This document shows, piece after piece, positions 1 to 7,609 of a DNA stretch of 16,045 bases. The position numbers and the translations under genes were made by a program. This stretch comes from Litorivivens sp041625575. GTDB lineage: Bacteria; Pseudomonadota; Gammaproteobacteria; Pseudomonadales; Spongiibacteraceae. Location of the stretch: NCBI GenBank assembly GCA_041625575.1, contig JBFJTG010000069.1:1-16045 (forward strand), in the 5' to 3' direction. The notes under the pieces were generated by a model. It was not told the DNA's origin. It did no database searches and was given only the letters and a program-made list of their open reading frames with translations. Each line of letters opens with the position of its first letter. Positions within the stretch are counted from its first letter, which is position 1.

Positions 1-371
1 GCGTCTACCAGCATCTCTTCGGGATAATCCCGGCTGTTATTTCTTAGCAATACCGACATATGCAGGCGATGCACTTCTTCCGGGTCACGAATGAGCTCTG
101 CGCGACCATAAATTACCACGGCACGCAGCTCTTCGTACTCGCTGCCGCTCTCAAATAGTGCGGTAATTCGGTTATCACGTTCCAGGTTTTTTACTTTCTG
201 CGACTTGGTGAACGTTTCCAGGACGACCTCACCCTCATCGAGAGCAAACCACAGGGTAGTAAGATGCGGCCAGCCATCCCGACCCAGGGTGGCAATCTGC
301 ACATTTTTCTGCGCCCCTATAAAACGCGCGACTTCAGAATCACTCATTTTGATGATATCGCGCCGCTTCAT
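1..371 (-). CDS. Pyridoxamine 5'-phosphate oxidase-like FMN-binding protein (3' end outside window)
   Basis: The minus-strand frame starts with ATG at 371-369 and runs open to the window edge, giving 123 codons that begin MKRRDIIKMSDSEVARFIG. The pattern is that of the split-barrel flavin-binding family: an N-terminal helix with ARFIGAQKNVQIATLGRDGWP, then HLTTLWFALDEG, VKNLERDNRITALFESG and VVIYGRAELI. Family members are small FMN or F420 oxidoreductases or flavin binders in the cytoplasm; the substrate cannot be read from sequence. The start overlaps the TGA stop of the upstream HIT gene (ATGA, 368-371), so it is almost certainly translated from the same message. The C-terminal portion is missing only because the window ends. 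Confidence 0.85.
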   Translation of the reverse strand, partial: MKRRDIIKMSDSEVARFIGAQKNVQIATLGRDGWPHLTTLWFALDEGEVVLETFTKSQKVKNLERDNRITALFESGSEYEELRAVVIYGRAELIRDPEEVHRLHMSVLLRNNSRDYPEEMLVD

Positions 372-811
372 AGTGCTACTCCCGCCAACTCAAGCTCCTT
401 ACTCAAAGCTGCAGTCAAAGCACCTGCCATCGCCGCCAGCTCCCCATCCTCGCCCATGGCCCGACCGTGCATGCTGATGGCGACACCACTCGTTTGTGGC
501 ACCAAGTGCATGTGGTAGTGAAACACAGTCTGGCCTGCAGCCGCCCGATTCAGTTGAAACACCCCTAAACCGTCGCAGCCGGTAACGCTGTCGATCGCGC
601 GAGCAAGCGGCACCGAGAGTGCTGCAACGGCGGCAATATCGTCAGGCTCAGCGCTAAAAATATCGTCACTGTGTCGCTTGGTTATGATGAGACAGTGTCC
701 GGAACTCGCAGGAAATAAATCCAAAAAGACGAGCAAGCGCTCGTCTTCATATATTTTATAGGCCTCGGCTTGTGCAGCTACGATCTTGCAAAAAATGCAG
801 TCGTCTGTCAC
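368..811 (-). CDS. HIT (histidine triad) family nucleotide hydrolase
   Basis: This 147-residue protein carries the histidine triad HYHMHLVP (H98, H100, H102), preceded by the usual N88 and GQ (93-94). It has an N-terminal CIFC (C5, C8) zinc-type motif as in Hint proteins, and its length is normal for the family. Hint/HIT enzymes hydrolyse adenosine phosphoramidates or dinucleoside polyphosphates in the cytoplasm; the exact substrate is unknown here. The start is a GTG at 811-809, chosen because a strong GGAGG (819-823 on the plus strand as CCTCC) lies 7 bases upstream inside the end of the preceding gene, and because it places CIFC at the expected N-terminus. It lies 2 bases after the metallo-hydrolase stop and overlaps the next gene by 4 bases. 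Confidence 0.93.
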   Translation of the reverse strand: MTDDCIFCKIVAAQAEAYKIYEDERLLVFLDLFPASSGHCLIITKRHSDDIFSAEPDDIAAVAALSVPLARAIDSVTGCDGLGVFQLNRAAAGQTVFHYHMHLVPQTSGVAISMHGRAMGEDGELAAMAGALTAALSKELELAGVAL

Positions 812-813
812 GG

Positions 814-1902
814 CTAAACCTCCATGGGCGCGGTATCTTTATTGTGAGAACGCCCGCAGCGCTCCGATACGCTTTTGTCTACAACGGTATACACGTAAAC
901 GCCCTGTGCATCCAGTTCGCGAACAAGGCGACCGGCTTTCACCAGATAGTTGAGGTGGGCCACCGCCTCTCCCAATGCCAAACTCATTTGCGAGGAGTCG
1001 ATTTCGCGGGAGAACAATACCGGTAACATATCTACAGCCGTGCGCGGTGTTACACAGGCCTCTTCAACGGCCTGCAAGTGATCCTCGTGATGCTCAACCA
1101 AATAGCGAAGCCGCGCCTGCACACCGGTAAAGGGCGTGTTATGAGCGGGGAAGACCAACGTATCTTCAGGCAAATCGCGTTGGAAGCGGGCTAGCGAATC
1201 AAACCAATTTTTTAGAGGATTTGCATTAGGTTCAGCAGGCATCACGCTGATATTACTGGTTATTCTTGGTATTATCTGGTCGCCGGAAATCAGCAGTTTG
1301 TCGCGAGCATTAAATAGACAAACGTGCTCCGGAGAATGACCGCTGCCAATCATCACCTGCCACTCACGACCACCAATCGACAGTGTGTCGCCCTCTTGCA
1401 AGCGGGTGAAGGCCATGGGAATCGGTTCAACAATAGAGCCAAAACCACGAAACTTGGCTCGCATCTGGTCCAGATAGTCGGTAGTTAACCCGGACTGGTG
1501 GTAATACTCCCGAGCAGTCCATGCCATGGTGTCGCGGGCCATGGTCGAAAATGCGCGGGCGTTATAGTACTCACCAAAACTCATGTAAAGGGGTACCCGC
1601 CACTTGTCGCAGAGCCACCCCGCCTGACCAACGTGGTCGGGATGCATATGCGTGACAATCACCCCTTTAACAGGCTTGGCACTCATCTTTCCCGCAAACA
1701 GCTTATCCCACGACAGCTGCGTCGAATCCAGTCCCATACCGGTGTCGATTATCCACCAGCCGTCTTCATCCTCCAGTACATACAAATTTATGTGGTCCAA
1801 GGCCATCGGCAGGCTCATACGCAACCAGTAGATGCCGTCGCCTACTGCCAACCAATCACCCGGCTCTGGTATTACGTCGAAAGGGTAATGCAATTCCGTC
1901 AT
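814..1902 (-). CDS. MBL-fold metallo-hydrolase with C-terminal helical/winged-helix region
   Basis: A metallo-beta-lactamase-fold enzyme of about 362 residues. The metal motif THMHPDH (H87, H89, D91, H92, counted from the upstream ATG at 1908) is complete, with further ligands in GSGHSPEH (H191), SGDQI (D210) and FPAHNTPF (H256). The C-terminal 100 residues (LRYLVEHHEDHLQAVEEA through LNYLVKAGRLVRELDAQG) resemble the winged-helix tail of LACTB2-like and related hydrolases. The family hydrolyses thioesters, phosphodiesters or lactones; the substrate is not determinable. Two in-frame ATGs exist, at 1908 and 1902. An AGGA placed 5 bases before the second one favours 1902. It sits in the minus-strand operon, 55-61 bases after the molybdenum subunit and 2 bases before the HIT gene. 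Confidence 0.92.
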   Translation of the reverse strand: MTELHYPFDVIPEPGDWLAVGDGIYWLRMSLPMALDHINLYVLEDEDGWWIIDTGMGLDSTQLSWDKLFAGKMSAKPVKGVIVTHMHPDHVGQAGWLCDKWRVPLYMSFGEYYNARAFSTMARDTMAWTAREYYHQSGLTTDYLDQMRAKFRGFGSIVEPIPMAFTRLQEGDTLSIGGREWQVMIGSGHSPEHVCLFNARDKLLISGDQIIPRITSNISVMPAEPNANPLKNWFDSLARFQRDLPEDTLVFPAHNTPFTGVQARLRYLVEHHEDHLQAVEEACVTPRTAVDMLPVLFSREIDSSQMSLALGEAVAHLNYLVKAGRLVRELDAQGVYVYTVVDKSVSERCGRSHNKDTAPMEV

Positions 1903-1963
1903 GTGCATCCTGTACTCGGTAGTGACCGGCTAGCGGACGTTTAAGGGTGACGCTCTGTCGGCG

Positions 1964-4129
1964 CTAGGCAAGTTTTAGCGGTAATTCGCGCAATCGCTGT
2001 CCCGTGGCCGCAAATACGGCATTGGCTAGTGCCGGAGCCAAAGGCGGCAGCCCGGGTTCACCCACCCCTGTAGGCGCGGCCTCCGAGGCGACAATATGCA
2101 CTTCAATTTCCGGCGTTTCGCTCAAACTTAGCATCGAGTAGTCATGGAAATTGCTTTGCACTACGCGTCCGTCATCCAGACTTATCTTGCCTTTAAGCGC
2201 GGCTGTCATGCCGAAGATCACGGAACTTTCCATTTGTGAACGCACAATATCCGGATTCACAGCGAGACCGCAGTGAACAACGCAAACCACCTTGTGAACC
2301 CGAATGGTATTGCCCTCAACGGAGGCGTTGACCACCTGCGCGACCGCAGTATGGAATGCCTCATGGGCCGCAACGCCCTGAAACTGTCCTGCGGGCGGAT
2401 TGCCCCACTTGGCCTTCTCCGCCGCCATTTCCAGAACCTGATAGCGAGTTGAATCCTTCGGCATGTGCTGAAGCCGGAAAGCGACGGGATCCTGCCCCAC
2501 CTTGACGGCCAATTCGTCCATAAAACTTTCAGTGAAAAAGGCGTTTTGGGAATGACCAACCGAGCGCCAGTAACCAATGGGGATGGGCGTGTCATCCCGG
2601 ACTGTATCAACCTTGATATACGGAAACTTATAATTGGTATCGGCCAGGCCCTCGGTCATGGAACTATCGAAATGCCTGGCGAGACCGGCCAGCGAGCGCG
2701 GAATGGCTGGCGGCATCCATTCAGGCATAGAGGCTTCAGCGTAGAGCGGCATCAAGTGCGCCGCCAGACTGGGGACAACCGTTTTACCGTAGAAGCTGGT
2801 CACCTCCCCATTATCGATGGTTGCGCTCAAACGCGCCGCAGCCGCTGGTCGGTAGTAGTCATGTTGTACGTCGTCTTCGCGACTCCAGACTAGCTTCACG
2901 GGCTTACCAACTTTTTGTGCGACTCGGGCAGCTTCAACAATATAGTCGGGCACCAAACGCCGACCAAAGCCGCCACCGAGCATCTGGTTGTGAACAATAA
3001 TCTGCTTACGGGGCCGATCAATGGCTGCGGCAACAAGACCAATTACCGTGTCGGGCACCTGAGTGCCGGTCCAGATCTCTACCGTATCCGGGCCAATACT
3101 TACCAGGGCATTGGGTGGCTCCATGGGCGCGTGCGCCAGCATCGGCACCCGATATTCGGCCTCCAGCTTCTCGCCAGCAACAGCCTTTGCATCGCCAATT
3201 TCAGCAACGTTGCGGCCCTTTTCCCCTAGCAGTTTGTTGTGATAAGCCTGTAATTTTGCGTCGTCGAGCCCGGCCAACGCCCCTTTGTCCCACTCAATCT
3301 CAAGAGCATCAGCGGCCTTGCGAGCGGGCCAATAGTTGCTCGCCACAACGGCTACTCCGCCGTTAACTTCGAAAATAGCTTCCACACCCTTGATGCCTTT
3401 GGCCGCGCTATCGTCGAAAGACTTTACCCGACCGCCCAGATGCGGGCAGCGACGCATAACCGCCGTTACGGCTCCGGGCAAGTTGCAGTCGATGCCAAAT
3501 TTTGCGGTGCCAGTGACTTTGCCCAAAGCGTCTAAACGCACAGATTCTTTGCCAATGTGCTGAAAATCCGCTGCCTTTTTTAACGCGGCGCTTTGCGGCG
3601 CTTCAATCGTCTTGGCTACTTCAACTAATTCGCCAAAACCCACCGCCGTGCCATCGACTTGCACAACGGTGCCGTTATCGACGCGAAGATTTGCACGCTC
3701 GATTTGTAAGTGTGTCGCCGCTGCCTGACACATCCACTCGCCCAAGTTTGCAGCCGCCTGCCGCAAAATCAGGTAATTGTTACGCACTGAAGCGCTACCA
3801 CCGGTCATCATCATGTAAAATTCCGGATCACGAAATTCCGGGTGATAATAGGCGTGCTCGATGACAATATTGGCGGCCGGCATCGATAACTCTTCGGCCA
3901 CGAGTGTGGTCAGTCCGGTATAAACGCCCTGCCCCATTTCAGCGCGCGGCAGCTGAAATACGACGGCGCCGTCCGGGCGCACCTGCAAAAATGCATTCGG
4001 GCGGAAATCTTCAGTACTCGAACCCGGGTAGGCCGCTTGACCGCCGCAACCCGTTAGCGTCAAACCGACAGCGACGCCGCCACCAACAATGGCGCCACCC
4101 TTGAAAAACTCTCGTCGGCTCAAACTCAT
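1964..4129 (-). CDS. Molybdopterin-binding large subunit of an exported xanthine dehydrogenase-family oxidoreductase (IorB-like)
   Basis: A 721-residue large subunit of the molybdenum hydroxylase family, closest in layout to the isoquinoline 1-oxidoreductase beta subunit and to membrane-facing aldehyde dehydrogenases. The N-terminus has a twin-arginine signal, SRREFFKG (4-11), a hydrophobic stretch, and LTLTGCGG with C28 in lipobox position. Cofactor features include MGQGVYTGL near 65, GGGFGRR at 385-391, and GVGEPGLPP, where E691 matches the family's catalytic glutamate. Start choice: the frame stays open upstream to 4237, but the ATG at 4129 overlaps the TGA of the 2Fe-2S gene (ATGA), has GGGAG about 9 bases upstream, and puts the Tat signal at the N-terminus. 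The enzyme hydroxylates an aldehyde or N-heterocycle with water as oxygen donor. The natural substrate is unknown. Confidence 0.93.
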   Translation of the reverse strand: MSLSRREFFKGGAIVGGGVAVGLTLTGCGGQAAYPGSSTEDFRPNAFLQVRPDGAVVFQLPRAEMGQGVYTGLTTLVAEELSMPAANIVIEHAYYHPEFRDPEFYMMMTGGSASVRNNYLILRQAAANLGEWMCQAAATHLQIERANLRVDNGTVVQVDGTAVGFGELVEVAKTIEAPQSAALKKAADFQHIGKESVRLDALGKVTGTAKFGIDCNLPGAVTAVMRRCPHLGGRVKSFDDSAAKGIKGVEAIFEVNGGVAVVASNYWPARKAADALEIEWDKGALAGLDDAKLQAYHNKLLGEKGRNVAEIGDAKAVAGEKLEAEYRVPMLAHAPMEPPNALVSIGPDTVEIWTGTQVPDTVIGLVAAAIDRPRKQIIVHNQMLGGGFGRRLVPDYIVEAARVAQKVGKPVKLVWSREDDVQHDYYRPAAAARLSATIDNGEVTSFYGKTVVPSLAAHLMPLYAEASMPEWMPPAIPRSLAGLARHFDSSMTEGLADTNYKFPYIKVDTVRDDTPIPIGYWRSVGHSQNAFFTESFMDELAVKVGQDPVAFRLQHMPKDSTRYQVLEMAAEKAKWGNPPAGQFQGVAAHEAFHTAVAQVVNASVEGNTIRVHKVVCVVHCGLAVNPDIVRSQMESSVIFGMTAALKGKISLDDGRVVQSNFHDYSMLSLSETPEIEVHIVASEAAPTGVGEPGLPPLAPALANAVFAATGQRLRELPLKLA

Positions 4130-4635
4130 GACAACTGCTCCCTGGGCTCGAAATAACCAACAACCGCCTGCCCCTGCATCAATTCCGATGCGCGTTTTAC
4201 CGCAGTGCGAATACGCGGGTAGGTACCGCAACGACAAATGTTGCTCATGGCACGATCTATCTCGACGTCACTGGGAGTGCTGTTTCGCTCCAACAACGCT
4301 ACCGCCGCCATAATTTGCCCTGACTGGCAGTAACCGCATTGAGGGACACTTCCTTCCAGCCAGACCTGCTGTACCGGATGAAGTTGCTCCTCTGACAAGG
4401 CAAGGCCCTCGATCGTTCGAATGTGCTTGCCCGCCACAAGGCTTACCGGATAACTGCAGCTGCGAACAACCTGACCATCAAGGTGAACCGTACAGGCACC
4501 ACACAGACCTTTACCGCAGCCAAACTTGGTGCCGGTGAGCTCAAGTTGTTCCCGTATAACCCATAACAGTGGCGTATCGCCTTCAACATCAAGACGCCGC
4601 TCGCGACCATTCAGGGTAAATTCAATAACAGCCAT
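4126..4635 (-). CDS. 2Fe-2S ferredoxin-like small subunit of molybdenum hydroxylase (IorA-like)
   Basis: A 169-residue electron-transfer subunit with both [2Fe-2S] clusters of the family. The plant-ferredoxin cluster uses C40, C45, C48 and C60 (FGCGKGLCGACTV, then RSC). The helical-domain cluster uses C100, C103, C134 and C136 (QCGYCQSG and NICRCGTYPRI). The length is normal for IorA-type subunits. It has no signal peptide, so by analogy with the family it would fold with the large subunit in the cytoplasm and be carried across the membrane by that subunit's Tat signal. It is the first gene of the minus-strand run. The start ATG at 4635 has a modest GGA about 8 bases upstream and is the only sensible start. 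Confidence 0.95.
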   Translation of the reverse strand: MAVIEFTLNGRERRLDVEGDTPLLWVIREQLELTGTKFGCGKGLCGACTVHLDGQVVRSCSYPVSLVAGKHIRTIEGLALSEEQLHPVQQVWLEGSVPQCGYCQSGQIMAAVALLERNSTPSDVEIDRAMSNICRCGTYPRIRTAVKRASELMQGQAVVGYFEPREQLS

Positions 4636-4799
4636 ATGTGTATCCAGAAAGCAGGGTTGAGTTTAGGTCAGGCGCCTGCTCCCCAAAATAGGCCGAGCCG
4701 GAAGCAGGCATGCGCTTTATTGTAGCTGTTTCCGCGCCATTTCGGAGGGAGTATGGCCTTACCATTTATCCATTTTATGTTACCGGCCAATAGCTTGTA
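4636..4799. promoter_or_regulatory. Divergent intergenic region between the Mo-hydroxylase operon and the DksA-like gene
   Basis: These 164 bases separate two divergently transcribed units and must hold the promoters of both. A perfect 10-base palindrome CAGGCGCCTG lies at 4669-4678, about 35 bases upstream of the 2Fe-2S start, and could be an operator or chance. A TACAAT hexamer on the minus strand is a possible -10 for the oxidoreductase operon, but no good -35 sits at the right distance. No convincing promoter was found for the plus-strand gene. Confidence 0.35.
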
Positions 4800-5153
4800 A
4801 TGATACGCTGGGCTATGGTCAACGAAGACATTCGACAAAAATTACGCGAGTTGCGTGACGAATTAAACCGGACTGAGGCCAGCAGCCGCGAGGCCACCAG
4901 CACTGTGGTGCTGGATCAAAGCAGTGTCGGGCGCCTGTCGCGCATGGATGCGCTGCAGTCTCAGGCCATGTCTCTCGAAACTGAGCGGCGACGACAAAAG
5001 CGGCTCAGGGCCATTGCAAGGTCGTTGGAGGCGATAGATGATGGCAGCTACGGGTTCTGCCTTGATTGCGACCAGGCCATTGCCGTAGAACGTCTACTCG
5101 CAGACCCGGTGGCAGAGCTCTGCATCCAATGTGCATCGCAGCGCGAACCATAA
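4800..5153 (+). CDS. DksA/TraR family C4 zinc-finger protein
   Basis: A 117-residue protein with the layout of short DksA/TraR relatives: an N-terminal helical stretch (MVNEDIRQKLRELRDEL), the conserved SSVGRLSRMDALQSQAM segment (41-57), a basic helix (TERRRQKRLRAIARSLEAI), and a C-terminal zinc finger with C87, C90, C108 and C111 (FCLDC and CIQC). Such proteins bind the RNA polymerase secondary channel or remain uncharacterised; this one is shorter than DksA proper (about 150 residues), so a ppGpp co-regulator role is not assured. Start is uncertain: ATG at 4800 or at 4815 (MVNED), neither with a clear Shine-Dalgarno. It is followed after 84 bases by the mechanosensitive channel gene on the same strand. 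Confidence 0.88.
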   Translation: MIRWAMVNEDIRQKLRELRDELNRTEASSREATSTVVLDQSSVGRLSRMDALQSQAMSLETERRRQKRLRAIARSLEAIDDGSYGFCLDCDQAIAVERLLADPVAELCIQCASQREP

Positions 5154-5237
5154 CGAACCCGCTTTGGGCAGCCCTCACTCAAGAATATAGACCGCAGCCC
5201 GATTCGACTCTAACCGTAGTAATAAGGTGAGCATTCC

Positions 5238-6134
5238 ATGAACGAGATCAGCTTTTCTACTTTAATGAGTTTGCTGCGCTACCCCCTGATTGATCTTGGC
5301 AAAGGGCCCGTTACGCTCGCATCGATCCTGGCCGGCATTGCCGTCATCATCGCCTCGCTTTACGTTGCGCGGCTATTGAAAAAAAGCGTTCAATCCCTGA
5401 ATCGCGGGCGCTACGCGCTTACCCCCAGCTCGCTCTACACACTGGAGCGTTTTGCGCATTACTTTGTATTGATAGCAGGCTCACTGATAGGGCTATCAGT
5501 GATGGGGGTTGATTTCGGCAAGCTCGCACTGATCGTGTCTGCGCTGTCGGTCGGCATCGGTTTTGGCCTGCAAGCTATCGTAAGCAACTTTGTTTCCGGG
5601 CTCATTATTCTCCTGGAGCGCTCGCTAAAAGTGGGCGACTTCGTGCAGCTAGACAGCGGCGTTTTGGGTGTGGTGACCGAAATACGGGTACGCGCAACCG
5701 TCATCACGACGGTAGAAAACTCAGAGATTCTGGTACCCAACTCCGAGTTCGTGAACGGCAAGGTAACCAACTTCACCCACACCGATAACCTATCGCGACA
5801 CAGAGTTCCCTTTGGCGTAGCCTACGGCACCGATAAAGCCTTGATGACAAAAAGCGTGATCGCTGCTGCACTGGCCCAGGAAATGACTCTGGCCGACACG
5901 GCACAACGGCAACCGCAGGTTGTCATGAAGGGCTTTGGCGACTCCAGCTTGGACTTTGACCTCCTGGTCTGGACCAAGCAGGAATATTCTTCGCGCCCGG
6001 GCTTCGTTAGAGGCACCTATTTAAATGCCATCGACGATGCCTTTCGTGAGGCAGGGATTTGCGTACCCTTTCCCCAGCGCGACCTGCATTTTATGTCCGA
6101 TCATCGATCGCCGAAGAGTGCGACAACAGACTAG
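5238..6134 (+). CDS. Small-conductance mechanosensitive channel (MscS family)
   Basis: A 298-residue inner-membrane channel, close to the length of E. coli MscS (286). Three membrane segments are visible at about 28-48, 72-90 and 95-127. The last is the glycine/alanine-rich pore helix (SALSVGIGFGLQAIVSNFVSG), followed by the MscS beta-domain signature LLERSLKVGDFVQL and VENSEILVPNSEFVNGKVTNF. The remaining part, to HFMSDHR, forms the cytoplasmic cage region. Family members open on membrane tension to release solutes during hypo-osmotic shock. GGTGAG 8-9 bases upstream supports the ATG at 5238. Its stop lies 2 bases from the stop of the convergent PhoX-like gene, leaving no room for a separate terminator. 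Confidence 0.96.
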   Translation: MNEISFSTLMSLLRYPLIDLGKGPVTLASILAGIAVIIASLYVARLLKKSVQSLNRGRYALTPSSLYTLERFAHYFVLIAGSLIGLSVMGVDFGKLALIVSALSVGIGFGLQAIVSNFVSGLIILLERSLKVGDFVQLDSGVLGVVTEIRVRATVITTVENSEILVPNSEFVNGKVTNFTHTDNLSRHRVPFGVAYGTDKALMTKSVIAAALAQEMTLADTAQRQPQVVMKGFGDSSLDFDLLVWTKQEYSSRPGFVRGTYLNAIDDAFREAGICVPFPQRDLHFMSDHRSPKSATTD

Positions 6135-6136
6135 AC

Positions 6137-7513
6137 TTACTCAGTCTTTGCCCAAATCTCTCTGGGCAAGGACACTTCGAAGGTACCGCCACCACGCTCG
6201 TAACGTTGCGAACTGAAATACAGCCTGGAGCCGTCGGGACTGAAAGCGGGCCCGCAGATCTCCGAACCGGAATGATGGATTTCCAACAGCGGCACTGCTC
6301 CCTTGTTAGGTAGAACCACCATCAATCTGGCGATATCCCGTTCCGGCGGATCTTCAGCCACAAGTATGTCGCCCCAGGGACTGACCGTCAGATTATCTAC
6401 ACTCTCAAAAGGTAGTTCCATCTGCTTGTTATCGAATACCAACTCAACCAGCTGATTGGCAACGTCGAGAGCCCACACCCGATTGTCGATTTTAGTCGTC
6501 CAGAAAATAAGGGTATCAACTGGCCTGACGGCGGAGTCGGTCCGCAAAGCCCGGGCTGACTTTCCCGGTACTTGATAAGTCCACAAGCCCTCGCCGCCCG
6601 CAAATATTGTTCCGGGCACGGATTTTTTTTCGGCTCTCAGTTGAGCGCGAACCTTATCCTGCTGCTGGTCCCCTCGCGCAACCGGCACCCAACTCACCGG
6701 CAACTGGCGATGCACGAAACTGTCACTCTGCGGATAGCAATCATCGTGAAACCCGGCAATATTCATTGCCTCCAAGACGCCCTGCTCTAGCGACATTCTT
6801 CCCGAGAGCCCGATATCTGACGGTGCCGCCGTCCAGCGGTAAAAACGACCATCATTAATATCCTCGGTCAAGTAGACCGTATTTCGCAGCGCGTCCACGG
6901 CAACAGCTTCATGTGCAAAGCGACCCAAGGCGGGCTTTGCGATCCCCTGACCCGCCTGAAAGGGATCGCACTCCCAGCATAGGCCCCCTTTGGATTCCTC
7001 ACAGGATATCCATGTGCGCCAGGGCGTCGCCCCGCCGGCACAATTTTGCGTCGTGTTTTTCAAAATGCTGTAGGCGTCCTCGACGAGGCCTTGAGCATTA
7101 AATGCCAGTGCTCCGCAGCCCCCAATCGGCAAGAATGGAATCTCGGAATTGGAGGTATAGACCCAACCACCCTCGGGGCGTTGAATAACAGCACCGCCAT
7201 CGGGAAATGTATGCCATTTGTAAGGACTGTGTGACTGCGAGCCCGCCGGCGTAGGAACCGGCTTCCCCGCCTCAGCGAGCTTTCGCAGGCCAAAACCATT
7301 TGGCAATGCTATGCCCAGTGAATTGACAGGCTGCAGGGCACCGAGATTCGTCAGGCGCCCCGGGGGCAACTTCATTTGCTCGCGGCCTGATATCGGCAAA
7401 CAGGCCTCGCCTGCCGCTTTGCCCAGACCCACGGCGAGTGAGGGGCGAACACCCAATGCAAGGGCTGACAGAAATGCTTGCTGAAGCAGGATTCGTCGTT
7501 TGAGTTGCGGCAT
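6137..7513 (-). CDS. PhoX/DUF839 family protein (putative exported phosphatase-like beta-propeller)
   Basis: A 458-residue protein with an N-terminal export signal of Tat type (KRRILLQQAF, then a hydrophobic stretch ending near PSLA, residue 27). PhoX-family landmarks follow: HTFPDGGAV (101-109), NCAGGATPWRTWISCEE (157-173), GRFAHEAVAVD, VYLTEDINDGRFYRW, and the C-terminal FSPDGSRLYFSSQR. PhoX enzymes are calcium/iron alkaline phosphatases exported by Tat; shorter DUF839 relatives such as this one (full PhoX is longer) are often of unproven activity, so phosphatase function is inferred only from family. The ATG at 7513 has AAAGGA somewhat far upstream (about 13 bases). The gene is convergent with mscS and lies 96 bases downstream of the lipoprotein gene on the same strand. 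Confidence 0.88.
   Translation of the reverse strand: MPQLKRRILLQQAFLSALALGVRPSLAVGLGKAAGEACLPISGREQMKLPPGRLTNLGALQPVNSLGIALPNGFGLRKLAEAGKPVPTPAGSQSHSPYKWHTFPDGGAVIQRPEGGWVYTSNSEIPFLPIGGCGALAFNAQGLVEDAYSILKNTTQNCAGGATPWRTWISCEESKGGLCWECDPFQAGQGIAKPALGRFAHEAVAVDALRNTVYLTEDINDGRFYRWTAAPSDIGLSGRMSLEQGVLEAMNIAGFHDDCYPQSDSFVHRQLPVSWVPVARGDQQQDKVRAQLRAEKKSVPGTIFAGGEGLWTYQVPGKSARALRTDSAVRPVDTLIFWTTKIDNRVWALDVANQLVELVFDNKQMELPFESVDNLTVSPWGDILVAEDPPERDIARLMVVLPNKGAVPLLEIHHSGSEICGPAFSPDGSRLYFSSQRYERGGGTFEVSLPREIWAKTE
6146..6171. repeat. Inverted repeat at the mscS/PhoX convergent 3' ends
   Basis: CTTTGCCC (6146-6153) pairs with GGGCAAGG (6164-6171) over a 10-base loop, with one G:T pair. It lies inside the last codons of the PhoX-like gene and just past the mscS stop. 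No T-run follows on either strand, so it is not a standard intrinsic terminator, but it could protect or pause either transcript. Confidence 0.4.
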
Positions 7514-7609
7514 AGGGATTTTACTTTCCTTTAATTAAGAGCCGCTGGAATAACAGCACCGGCGCTACCGCGAGGCCTTGCAATCAGCGTGCTCAATGCC
7601 GGAGACGCA

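Noticed and set aside
2257..3563. Alternative frames inside the Mo large subunit gene
   Set aside because: They overlap a complete, motif-supported protein and show no domain features; low-complexity arginine-rich translations are typical frame shadows.
4130..4237. N-terminal extension of the Mo large subunit frame
   Set aside because: The open frame reaches 4237, but the extension lies inside the 2Fe-2S gene, and the ATG at 4129 has the ATGA overlap and begins directly with the Tat signal.
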